DNA from: Sphingomonas ginsengisoli An et al. 2013
GTDB lineage: Bacteria; Pseudomonadota; Alphaproteobacteria; Sphingomonadales; Sphingomonadaceae
NCBI RefSeq assembly: GCF_009363895.1
Contig: NZ_CP045434.1
Coordinates: 372,001-436,000 of the forward strand
Reading direction: 5' to 3'
Length of the DNA: 64,000 nt
The position numbers were made by a program, and so were the translations under genes. Shown piece by piece: positions 53,891 to 62,113 of this stretch. Position 1 is the stretch's first letter, and each line of letters starts with the position of its first letter. Below the pieces are notes generated by a model. That model made no database searches. It was not told the DNA's origin and saw only the letters and a program-made list of their open reading frames with translations.

Positions 53891-56800
53891 ATGATCAGCA
53901 AGCTTCTCAAGCTGCGACTGTCGACGGGCATCTCGGTGGCTTCGCTGGCCGTGGGCATGATGGCGGCGGTCCCGGCCGAGGCGCAGACGACCTCGAGCAT
54001 TCAGGGCCATATCGACGGCGCGGCGGCGGGTACGGCGGTGACCTTCACCGACACCAACACCGGCCGCACCGACAGTGCGCGGACCGACGCCAACGGCAAT
54101 TACCAGATCGTCGGCGTGCCGCCGAGCACGTACCGCGTGCAGACCGGCGGCAAGACCCAGACGGTGACGGTGCCGCTGGGCCAGGCGGTGACAGTGGATT
54201 TCTTGGCGGCCGTAGCCGCGACTGGCGGCGCAAGCGGCGCCGACGTCGTGGTGATCGGGTCGCGCGCCCGTGACGTGAAGACGCCGACTGTCTCGACCAA
54301 CGTCTCGCGGTTCCAGATCGAGAATCTTCCCAACGGCGACCGCAACTTCCTCAATTTCGCCGCGCTCGCCCCGGGCGTCACGGTGTCGCCGCCGCAGCTT
54401 GGCGGGAAGGCGCGCCAGGTGCAGGCCGGCGGCATCAACTCGGATAACACCAACACCTTCATCGACGGCGTCAGCATCAAGAACCTCGTCAACCACGGCG
54501 GGACGAACGGGCAGAACTACTCGTCGGGCAACCCCTTCCCGGCGTCGGCGGTCGACCAGTTTGACGTCCAGGTGCAGAACTTCAAGGCGGAGTTCGAGCA
54601 GGCGGGTTCGGCGGTGATCTCGTCGATCACCAAGACCGGTGGCCGCACCTTCCACGGCGAGATTTTCGGTGAATGGCAGCCCAAGAGCTTCATCAGCCAG
54701 AATTACGATGACCGTCCCGGAAACCTGAACAACGCCACCTCGCCCTATCGGCCCAAGCCGAATTTCAGCAACAAATTTTACGGCGGCAACATCGGCGGGC
54801 CGATCATCCCGGGCAAGCTGCACTTCTTCATCGACTATGAAGGCACCAACAAGACCTTCGGGTCGAGCGACATCAACGTCTATCCGACCACCAACCCGAA
54901 CCTCGCACTACTGAGCCCGGCCGCCGCCGCTTATGCCGCCTCGGCGCGTTCGCAGTACAACGGCAGCTATGCGGCTGACTTCAAGGAAAGTCTGCTGTTC
55001 GGCAAATTGACCTGGTTCGCGACGCCTGCCGACACAGTCAATCTGACCGGCTTCCGGCGGCGCGAGAACAATCTGCAGATCAACGGCGGGATCACCACTA
55101 CCGACGCATCGACGCGCAACCGCAACAACGAGGATCGCTATCAGGTCAACTGGACCCACCGCGGCTCCGGCTGGCTGAACGAGCTGATCGTCGCCCGCGA
55201 CAAGGCGCAGAACGGCGCCGTGCCCAATGTCGACGGCTCCTCTTATGTCGTGACCCTCACCCCAGGGACGGTGCTCAACACCGGCAACGACCGCCTCATC
55301 CAACTCGGCGGCACCAACTTCACCCAGGACGATCGCCAGCGGCAATTCCTGATCAAGGACAATGTCACGGTGAATGCCGGTGACCATACGGTGAAGTTCG
55401 GCGGCAAGGTCAACTTCACCAAGCTGCAGCGGCTCGAAGACAACAACGGCTCGGGCACCTATTTCTACGATGGGAAGACCTTTACCGGTCTGACTGGCGC
55501 GGTGCCCTATGCGGCGAGCATCAATGCCGCCGACGTCCAGCCGGTCAGCGCCAAGAACACCGAGATTGGCGCTTTCGTGCAGGATGACTGGCGGCCAGAC
55601 GATCACTGGCAGATCAGCGCCGGCCTGCGCTGGGATTATGAATCCAACGCCCGCAATGAGAATTTCGTGACGCCGCCGGCGGTCGCCGCGGCGCTGCGCG
55701 CCTATCCCGGCTTTGCGGCGGCGGGGTTCAATCCGGACGACTACATCTCGACCGGCAGCAACCGGAAGCACTTCTTCGGCGCCTTCCAGCCGCGGCTCGG
55801 AGTCTCCTATGACGTCAAGGGCGATCGCGACCTGGTGCTGACGGCAGGCGCTGGCCGTTATTACGACCGTTCGCTGTTCATCGATTCCGCGATCGAGACG
55901 ATTAAGGATTACTATCAGACGGTCGTCACTTTCCAGACATGTGCGTCGTCAAATAATGCCCCCGGCTGCGTGCAGACGATCCCCACCGATCCGGCTGCGC
56001 TCCGTGCGCTCGCGGCGACGCAGGGCGGGGAAGTCCACCTGCTCAACAACGACACCAAGGTGCCTTACTCGGACCAGTTCAGCGCCGGCGTGCGCAAGCG
56101 GTTCGGGCGGATCAACACCTCGGCGTCAGTGTCCTACATCCGCTCGCACAACATCTTCCAGGAAGTGGTTGGCAACCGCTTCCCCGATGGGTCGTACGGG
56201 CCGGATCAGATCTACGTCTACAACGGCGTCCCTTATTCGCGCGGCATCTTCTACGGACCGTCGGCTATCAACGGGGCGCCGCTGATCGGCGTCGACGGCA
56301 CCCGCTACGGCAGCATCTTCATCGGCAACAGCGACGGCAAGGCGAGCTACGCCGCGCTCTACCTCCAGGCTGACAAGCCCTACACCGAAGATTCGGGCTA
56401 CGGCTTCAGCGCTGCGCTGACGCTGTCGACCGCGCGCTCGAACGACACCCGCAACACCAACAGCATCGGCGATCCGTTCAACTTCGATGCGCCGACCATT
56501 GGTGCCCAGGGCTGGGGACCGACCACCGGGCTCGAGCGCTGGCGTTTCGTCGGCAGCGGTACGGTCCGCCTCCCGCTCGATATCCGCCTGTCGACCATCG
56601 TGACCCTGTCCTCGGGTCCGAAGTATGGCGGCGTGCTCTGCAACGTGCCCGTCAGCGGCGGCGGGACCGATTGCTACACGACCAACTTCGGCATCTACCA
56701 TCCCAAGGGCATCGGTTACAAAAACGTCGATCTGAACGTCACCAAGTCGTTCAAGGCGCCGTGGAACCGCGACCAGGAATTCACGGTCTACTTCCAGGCG

Positions 56801-56953
56801 CTGAACGTGTTCGACTTCGTCAACCGCAACTATTCGATGTGGGGTGGCGGCTTCCAGAACGTCGGTGGACCGGGACCGACCGGCGCTTACGATCCGGGCA
56901 GCGTCGCCAGCCAGGGACGCAACTTCAAGGTTGGCGCGCGCTTCAAGTTCTGA
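53891..56953 (+). CDS. Oar-like TonB-dependent receptor with CarboxypepD_reg domain
   Basis: The 1020-residue outer-membrane protein has a signal peptide cleaved after AEA (residue 31), a carboxypeptidase-regulatory-like beta-sandwich at 35-110 (GTAVTFTDTNTGRTDSARTDANGNYQIVGVPPSTYRV), a plug domain and a large 22-strand barrel ending GARFKF. This resembles the Oar-type receptors, common in proteobacteria of this group. The start at 53891 was chosen by its signal peptide; the frame continues upstream through the operator and is rejected. It is likely induced by a sugar through the LacI-type regulator. Substrate unknown, possibly an oligosaccharide. Confidence 0.93.
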   Translation: MISKLLKLRLSTGISVASLAVGMMAAVPAEAQTTSSIQGHIDGAAAGTAVTFTDTNTGRTDSARTDANGNYQIVGVPPSTYRVQTGGKTQTVTVPLGQAVTVDFLAAVAATGGASGADVVVIGSRARDVKTPTVSTNVSRFQIENLPNGDRNFLNFAALAPGVTVSPPQLGGKARQVQAGGINSDNTNTFIDGVSIKNLVNHGGTNGQNYSSGNPFPASAVDQFDVQVQNFKAEFEQAGSAVISSITKTGGRTFHGEIFGEWQPKSFISQNYDDRPGNLNNATSPYRPKPNFSNKFYGGNIGGPIIPGKLHFFIDYEGTNKTFGSSDINVYPTTNPNLALLSPAAAAYAASARSQYNGSYAADFKESLLFGKLTWFATPADTVNLTGFRRRENNLQINGGITTTDASTRNRNNEDRYQVNWTHRGSGWLNELIVARDKAQNGAVPNVDGSSYVVTLTPGTVLNTGNDRLIQLGGTNFTQDDRQRQFLIKDNVTVNAGDHTVKFGGKVNFTKLQRLEDNNGSGTYFYDGKTFTGLTGAVPYAASINAADVQPVSAKNTEIGAFVQDDWRPDDHWQISAGLRWDYESNARNENFVTPPAVAAALRAYPGFAAAGFNPDDYISTGSNRKHFFGAFQPRLGVSYDVKGDRDLVLTAGAGRYYDRSLFIDSAIETIKDYYQTVVTFQTCASSNNAPGCVQTIPTDPAALRALAATQGGEVHLLNNDTKVPYSDQFSAGVRKRFGRINTSASVSYIRSHNIFQEVVGNRFPDGSYGPDQIYVYNGVPYSRGIFYGPSAINGAPLIGVDGTRYGSIFIGNSDGKASYAALYLQADKPYTEDSGYGFSAALTLSTARSNDTRNTNSIGDPFNFDAPTIGAQGWGPTTGLERWRFVGSGTVRLPLDIRLSTIVTLSSGPKYGGVLCNVPVSGGGTDCYTTNFGIYHPKGIGYKNVDLNVTKSFKAPWNRDQEFTVYFQALNVFDFVNRNYSMWGGGFQNVGGPGPTGAYDPGSVASQGRNFKVGARFKF

Positions 56954-56969
56954 CCGATCGAAACCAGGG

Positions 56970-57006
56970 ACGGGGAGCGGGCGTGGTGCTTCCTCCCCGT
57001 TTCATT
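56970..57006 (+). terminator. Hairpin between the TonB receptor and the DUF6445 gene
   Basis: ACGGGGA (56970-56976) pairs with TCCCCGT (56994-57000) around a 17-base loop, followed by TTCATT. It could partially end transcription after the receptor and lower expression of the downstream genes. Confidence 0.5.
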
Positions 57007-57017
57007 AAAGGGCAGCT

Positions 57018-57704
57018 GTGTTACCTGAGCTTCGCCGCGTCGGCCGTGAGGCCAGCCCGGTCGTCGTGATCGACGACTTTTCGGGCGATGCCGAGGCGGT
57101 TGCGGCACTGGCGGACGAGCTGGCGCCATTTCCTCCGGCCGCCGGCAATTATTACCCGGGCCTGCGCCGCTTCATCACTGCCGCCGATACCGACGCCGAC
57201 GCTTACGCGCGCCGCCTGTGCGAAAGCGCTGCGCCTTTCCTTGCGGGCGCATTCGACATCGACGAGTTCGATCTCCTCGAGGCGAGCTTCTCGCTGGTGA
57301 CCACCGCTCCCGCTGCGCTCGCCCCGGCGCAACGCGCGCCGCATTTCGACACGCCGGATCCGCGGCATTTCGCGTTGCTCCACTATCTTCGCGTGCCCGA
57401 AGGATCGGGCACCGCTTTCTATCGCCAACGTTCGACCGGGATCGAAATGGTGACCGAGCAGAACGTCGCCACCTTTGTGCGCGCCGCCGAGACCGCCGCC
57501 GCCGCCCTCGCTCCCGACGCCGGCTACATCGGCGGCTCCGACGCGCATTACGAGCAAATCGGCGCGGTCGAGGCCGTCGCCGACCGGCTAGTCATCTACC
57601 AAGGCAGCCTACTGCACTCGGGGATCATCCCGCCGACCATGGCCTTCAGCGGCGATCCGCGCGAGGGCCGTCTGACTGCCAACCTGTTCGTCAAAGGTCG
57701 CTAG
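57018..57704 (+). CDS. DUF6445 family protein (2OG-oxygenase-like fold)
   Basis: The 228-residue protein contains a pattern of Fe(II)/2-oxoglutarate oxygenases: His109-x-Asp111 (PHFDTP), His200 (LLHSG) and Arg218 (EGRLTANLF). This triad and the fold order are as expected for DUF6445. Such proteins often stand beside tryptophan-halogenase-like genes and TonB receptors. The GTG start at 57018 follows AAAGGG. Its stop touches the next start. Whether it is enzymatically active is unknown. Confidence 0.78.
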   Translation: MLPELRRVGREASPVVVIDDFSGDAEAVAALADELAPFPPAAGNYYPGLRRFITAADTDADAYARRLCESAAPFLAGAFDIDEFDLLEASFSLVTTAPAALAPAQRAPHFDTPDPRHFALLHYLRVPEGSGTAFYRQRSTGIEMVTEQNVATFVRAAETAAAALAPDAGYIGGSDAHYEQIGAVEAVADRLVIYQGSLLHSGIIPPTMAFSGDPREGRLTANLFVKGR

Positions 57705-59525
57705 ATGTCGTTCCGCCGCCTCCTTCCATTGGTCGCCGTCGGTCTGCTGGCGACCGCCGCGCCCGCGCAGCAGCGAACGACGATCAATCCCGTCGACCTC
57801 GATTACCGTTACAATTTCGAGCAAATCTACGACGGCGCATCCTACCGCACCGGCGCCGACCCCGCGATCGTGCGCCACAAGGGCGCCTTCTACATGTTCC
57901 AGACGCTGGCCGACGGCTATTGGCGCTCGGGCGACCTCGCCCACTGGCGCTTCATCACCCCCAGTCGCTGGCCATTCGAGAGCATCGTTGCCCCCGCGGT
58001 GTGGTCCGACGGCGAGAAGCTCATCATCCAGCCCTCGATGATGGAGCCCAAGTCGATCCTTTCGACCAGCGATCCCGACAGCGGCAAGCTCGACTTCCTC
58101 GTCCGCCGAATGCCCCCGCTGCCCGGCGCGGTAAACAAGGATCCCGAGGCTATGAAGCCCGGCGAGATCCCGACCGGCCCATGGGATCCCGCCCTGTTCA
58201 AGGACGATGACGGCAAGTGGTACCTTTATTGGGGCTCGTCGAATGTCTTTCCGATGTACGGCAGCGAGATCGCCTTCGAGCCCGACAAACTCATCTACAA
58301 GACCCCCGCCAAGCCGATGCTGTCGCTCGATCCGGCGACCCACGGGTGGGAACGGTTCGGGCAGGACCATTGCGCCTGCTGGGCGCCCGGCAAGCCCAGC
58401 CCGTCCTACATGGAGGGCGCCTGGATGACCAAGCACGACGGCCGCTACTACCTCCAGTACGGCGCGCCCGGCTCCGAATTCAACGTCTACGCCAACGGCA
58501 CCTACACGAGCGACAAGCCACTCGGGCCGTTCACCTATGCGCCGTGGAATCCGATCGCCTACCGTCCGGGTGGCTTCGCGGAGGGGGTCGGCCACGGGTC
58601 GACCGTCGAGGACGGCTTCGGCAATTGGTATAACAGCGGCACCTCGTGGATCGGCTACAATTGGGGGATGGAGCGGCGGATCGTCATCTATCCGGCGCGC
58701 TTCTATCCGGATGGTCAGTTCAGCGCCTCGACCCGCTTCGGCGACTGGCCGCGACTGATCCCGACCAGCCGCTTCACCGACCCCGACAGCCTGTTCGCGG
58801 GCTGGATGCTGCTGAGCTACCGCAAGCCGCTCACCGCCTCATCGACGCTCGGCGAGTATAGCGCCGACCGGGCAAGCGACGAGAATCCGCGCACCTTCTG
58901 GGTGGCGGCGCGCAATGCGCCGGGCGAGACGCTGACGATGGACCTCGGGGACTTGCGCGAGGTGCGTGCGGTGCAGGTCAATTTTGCCGACTACAAGTCG
59001 GGCCGCTTCGCCGACGCGCCCGACATCTATACGGAGTTCGAGCTGCAGCAGTCGCTCGACGGCAAAAGCTGGCAGCCACTGGCGCGAACCGAGGCGCCCC
59101 GACGCGACCGGCCCAACGCTTATTTCGAACTGCCGCAGCCGGTGCGGACGCGCTTCATCCGCTACGTCCACGGCCATGTCGGCGCCGCTCATCTGGCGAT
59201 CAGCGACTTGCGCGTCTTCGGCCGCGCTGATGGCCGCGCGCCGGCAGCGCCAGCGGGGCTGGTCGCTACGCGGCACCAGGACCAGCGCGACGCGACCGTC
59301 CGCTGGCAGCGGGTTCCGGGTGCGGTCGGCTACAACATCCGCTTCGGCATCCGCCGCGATCGCCTGTCGCAGACCTATCAACTGTGGGCCGACGAGCTCG
59401 GATCCGGCGCGGCGCTGAACAAGGAATTGCGGTCGCTGAACGCCGGCGTGCCTTATTGGGTGGCGGTTGAAGCGTTCAACGAAAGCGGCGTCTCGCGGCT
59501 GAGCCGCACCGTCGCCGTCCGCTAG
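57705..59525 (+). CDS. GH43-like glycosidase with discoidin/CBM32 and FN3 domains
   Basis: The protein has an N-terminal signal peptide (about residues 1-22). A five-bladed propeller follows with candidate catalytic residues Asp52 (GADPAIV), Asp161 (PWDPALF) and Glu237 (MEGAW), as in GH43 enzymes. Residues about 370-510 are a discoidin/CBM32-like sandwich and 520-606 are fibronectin type III. At 606 residues it is an exported multidomain enzyme. GH43 acts on arabinans, xylans or galactans, and the exact substrate is uncertain. It begins at the base after the DUF6445 stop and converges with the GH144-like gene by 4 bases. Confidence 0.82.
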   Translation: MSFRRLLPLVAVGLLATAAPAQQRTTINPVDLDYRYNFEQIYDGASYRTGADPAIVRHKGAFYMFQTLADGYWRSGDLAHWRFITPSRWPFESIVAPAVWSDGEKLIIQPSMMEPKSILSTSDPDSGKLDFLVRRMPPLPGAVNKDPEAMKPGEIPTGPWDPALFKDDDGKWYLYWGSSNVFPMYGSEIAFEPDKLIYKTPAKPMLSLDPATHGWERFGQDHCACWAPGKPSPSYMEGAWMTKHDGRYYLQYGAPGSEFNVYANGTYTSDKPLGPFTYAPWNPIAYRPGGFAEGVGHGSTVEDGFGNWYNSGTSWIGYNWGMERRIVIYPARFYPDGQFSASTRFGDWPRLIPTSRFTDPDSLFAGWMLLSYRKPLTASSTLGEYSADRASDENPRTFWVAARNAPGETLTMDLGDLREVRAVQVNFADYKSGRFADAPDIYTEFELQQSLDGKSWQPLARTEAPRRDRPNAYFELPQPVRTRFIRYVHGHVGAAHLAISDLRVFGRADGRAPAAPAGLVATRHQDQRDATVRWQRVPGAVGYNIRFGIRRDRLSQTYQLWADELGSGAALNKELRSLNAGVPYWVAVEAFNESGVSRLSRTVAVR

Positions 59526-60958
59526 GCGTCGAGCCAGCCGCCGGTGAAGCCGGCCAGGCGAAGGCCGCGGCGGAGGGCAGGCACCTCGCGCATGTAACGC
59601 CAGACGAAGTCGCTGCGATGATTGGCGGCCTGAAGCAGGATCGGGCCTTGATCGATGCCGAGATAGTCGCGAGCGACCCACCCGGTCTGCGGGTCGACCG
59701 CGCCGTTGCCCAGCCGAACCTTGGTGTCGCGGAAGCTCGGGTTGAAGCTGTCGATGAAGCCGTAGCGACCGTAGATGCGGCTGCCGTGCTGGCGCAGCAA
59801 TGCCTGAGCCGCGGGCACCACGATCTCGGGCGCGAAGGGGAGCGAGCCGAGCGAAGCGGTCGGCGCCAGCGTGCCGTCGTCGAGCCCGTCGGGCATGCCC
59901 ACCGGGCCGCGCGCCGAATAGCCGTGGAAGCGGCGCTGCCCGCCCTTGAACGGCAACGTCACGCCGACCGGACCGTCGCATGCGGAGAGTCCCCAGATGT
60001 CGCTCGAATAGCCGTCCCACCCCATCGGGTTGGCGGTGCAATAAGCGCGCTGGGCGTAGGTCGCGCGGCGGCTGTTCTCGAAATAGTCGAAGCCGGCCAC
60101 GCGCATCGGCGCGTCGCGGATTCCGCGGAAATCGATGAACATGTGGCTGTACTGATGACCGAACATCGGCGCGAAAGCGACGTGCCGGGTCGCGCCTTCG
60201 CCGCGCCAGCAGGAGGGGTAGGGGGCGACCCAGGCGTCCCACAGGTTGGCGGGAGCGGCATGGACCGGCGCGCCGAGCGCCAGCAGGTTGGTTGCCATGC
60301 CTTCATTGTAACCGACCCAATTGCGCTCGAGCAGGCCGATCTCGGGCAGCCAGCCCATCGATAGCGGCAGCCGTCCATCGCTGCGAAAATGATTCCAGTC
60401 GGCCCGCGCATAGAGCGCATCGGCGAGGCCACGGATCTCGCGCTCGGCGGGATGCGCGCCGTCGTAATAGCGACCCACGAACAGCACGCCCAGGATCAGC
60501 AGGGTGGTGTCGACGCTCGACAACTCGACCTGCCGGAAGCGGGTGCCGGTTGTCATGTCGAGGAAGTGATAGAAGAAGCCTTTGTAGCCCGCCGTGCCAC
60601 TCGGCTGCGGACCCTGCGGGGCGCGGTGGAAAAAGCGCAGCGTGGTGAGGGTCAGGTCGCGCGCCGCGGCCCGGCTGCACCAGCCGCGCTCCACGCCGAC
60701 AGCGTAGCTGGGGAGGGCGAAGCCGACCGCAGCGATGCTCGAGAAGGACGGGGTCGGCCAGCGATCGGGGACCAGCCCGTTGGCGCGGTTCGCCGTCTCC
60801 CAGAAGAAGCGGAAGGTGCGCTGCTCGATATCCTCGTAAAAGGCCGGCAGCCGATTGGGCGGGCGGGACGCGAGGGCAGCGGCGCGGCCACCAACGCCGG
60901 TTGCGCTCAACGCGGCCGTGCCGCCCACCAGCAGCTCGCGACGGTTCCAGCCGCTCAT
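59522..60958 (-). CDS. Glucoamylase-like/GH144-type glycoside hydrolase
   Basis: The 478-residue protein has a Tat-like N terminus (WNRRELLVGGTAALSATG), then the (alpha/alpha) barrel domain of the glucoamylase-like family: EQRTFRFFWETANRANGLVPDRWP, FYHFLDMTTGTRF, VELSSVDTTLLILG and the PMFGHQYSHMFIDFRGI block. Characterised members of this family (GH144) are endo-beta-1,2-glucanases. Export by Tat is inferred. The start overlaps the lacI stop by 4 bases, so it is translated with the regulator. Confidence 0.85.
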   Translation of the reverse strand: MSGWNRRELLVGGTAALSATGVGGRAAALASRPPNRLPAFYEDIEQRTFRFFWETANRANGLVPDRWPTPSFSSIAAVGFALPSYAVGVERGWCSRAAARDLTLTTLRFFHRAPQGPQPSGTAGYKGFFYHFLDMTTGTRFRQVELSSVDTTLLILGVLFVGRYYDGAHPAEREIRGLADALYARADWNHFRSDGRLPLSMGWLPEIGLLERNWVGYNEGMATNLLALGAPVHAAPANLWDAWVAPYPSCWRGEGATRHVAFAPMFGHQYSHMFIDFRGIRDAPMRVAGFDYFENSRRATYAQRAYCTANPMGWDGYSSDIWGLSACDGPVGVTLPFKGGQRRFHGYSARGPVGMPDGLDDGTLAPTASLGSLPFAPEIVVPAAQALLRQHGSRIYGRYGFIDSFNPSFRDTKVRLGNGAVDPQTGWVARDYLGIDQGPILLQAANHRSDFVWRYMREVPALRRGLRLAGFTGGWLDA

Positions 60959-61941
60959 GAGCGCACCGTCGTCGCGCGCGACACCAGGTCGACCCGGTGG
61001 ACCATGTGGAAGGGTGCAATGCCTTCCTCGAACCCGTCGATCAGCGCGATCAAGGCGCGGCGGCCGAGGTCGGCGATCCGCACGCTGACGGTCGTCAGCC
61101 CGAGGTGGCGCGCGAGCGGGATGTCGTCGAACCCGACCACCGCGATTTCGTCCGGCACCTGCTTGCCCGCCGCGCGCAGCGCCTGCAGCGCGCCCATCGC
61201 CATATTGTCGTTGGCTGCGAACACTGCGTCGAAGTGCTGCCCTGACCCTAGCAATGCAGCGATGGCGGCCTCTCCCGAATCCTCGCTGAAATCGCCTTGG
61301 ACGACCTGCAGCAGGACGCCGTCGCGGCCGCTCAGCGCGGCGGCGAACGCCTCGGCACGTTCGCGGGCATCGGCGTTGCCGGACGGGCCGGCGATGTGGA
61401 CGAAGCGCCGGCAGCCGCGCGCGAGGAGATGTTCGGCGATCGCCCGTGCGCCGCCCTCATTGTCGATGGTGATCGACAGGTGACTGTCCTCGGCTGCGCG
61501 CTTGTTGAGCAGCACCACCGGAACTCCCGGCGGCAGGGTCAGCGCCAACTCCGCGTCGCTGAGGTGCGGCGCCATCACCACCGCAGCATCAACCCGCCCG
61601 CGCAGCGCGCGCAGCGCCGAGGTGCCGAGGCTGGTGTCCTTATGCAGACTCGACAGCAGCAGCAGGTAGCCGCGCTCGCTGGCGACCGTTTCCATCCCGC
61701 GGACGATCTCGGAAAAGAACTCGCCGTGGAGGTCGGGCAGGACGACGCCGATCGAATGGGTGCGGGCGATGCTTAGGCTGCGCGCCGCGGCATGCGGCAC
61801 GTAGCCGAGCGCCGCGATCGCCGCCTCGACACGCTCGCGGACAGCCGGACTGACCTTGCCCGAGCCGTTCAACACGCGCGAGACCGAGGCCACCGACACT
61901 TCGGCAAGCTGCGCGACATCGCGGATGGTGGCTTCGGCCAT
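60955..61941 (-). CDS. LacI-family transcriptional regulator
   Basis: The 328-residue protein has the LacI HTH (TIRDVAQLAEVSVASVSRVLNGSGKVSP, residues 5-32), the hinge helix (AARSLS) and a periplasmic-binding-protein-like sensor domain (SIGVVLPDLHGEFFSEIVRGME; AVVGFDDIPLARHLGLTTV). The ATG at 61941 has AAGGAG at spacing 3 to 4. The gene is divergent from GH3 with a TGTAACCGGTTACA site in between, and that site recurs before the TonB receptor. It is therefore a likely local repressor of a sugar regulon with self-control. The ligand is unknown. Confidence 0.93.
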   Translation of the reverse strand: MAEATIRDVAQLAEVSVASVSRVLNGSGKVSPAVRERVEAAIAALGYVPHAAARSLSIARTHSIGVVLPDLHGEFFSEIVRGMETVASERGYLLLLSSLHKDTSLGTSALRALRGRVDAAVVMAPHLSDAELALTLPPGVPVVLLNKRAAEDSHLSITIDNEGGARAIAEHLLARGCRRFVHIAGPSGNADARERAEAFAAALSGRDGVLLQVVQGDFSEDSGEAAIAALLGSGQHFDAVFAANDNMAMGALQALRAAGKQVPDEIAVVGFDDIPLARHLGLTTVSVRIADLGRRALIALIDGFEEGIAPFHMVHRVDLVSRATTVRS

Positions 61942-62015
61942 GGGCTCCTTCTTGCGGCGGATTTCGGTTCGGACAACCGTGAAAGGCGGATTGCAATCCC
62001 CGCCCGGGTCCGTCA

Positions 62016-62029
62016 TGTAACCGGTTACA
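62016..62029. promoter_or_regulatory. LacI-family operator, site 2
   Basis: TGTAACCGGTTACA, a perfect palindrome identical to that at 53833-53846, lies between the divergent lacI-type gene (75 bases from its start) and GH3 (84 bases from its start). It should control both promoters. Confidence 0.88.
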
Positions 62030-62113
62030 CGGCTCGTCAACCGAGGAGATTGAGGAGCTGACGACCCGGGTGCGGTGCCGCGTGTGGGCCCGTGTGCCAG
62101 TGAGGAGGGGACG

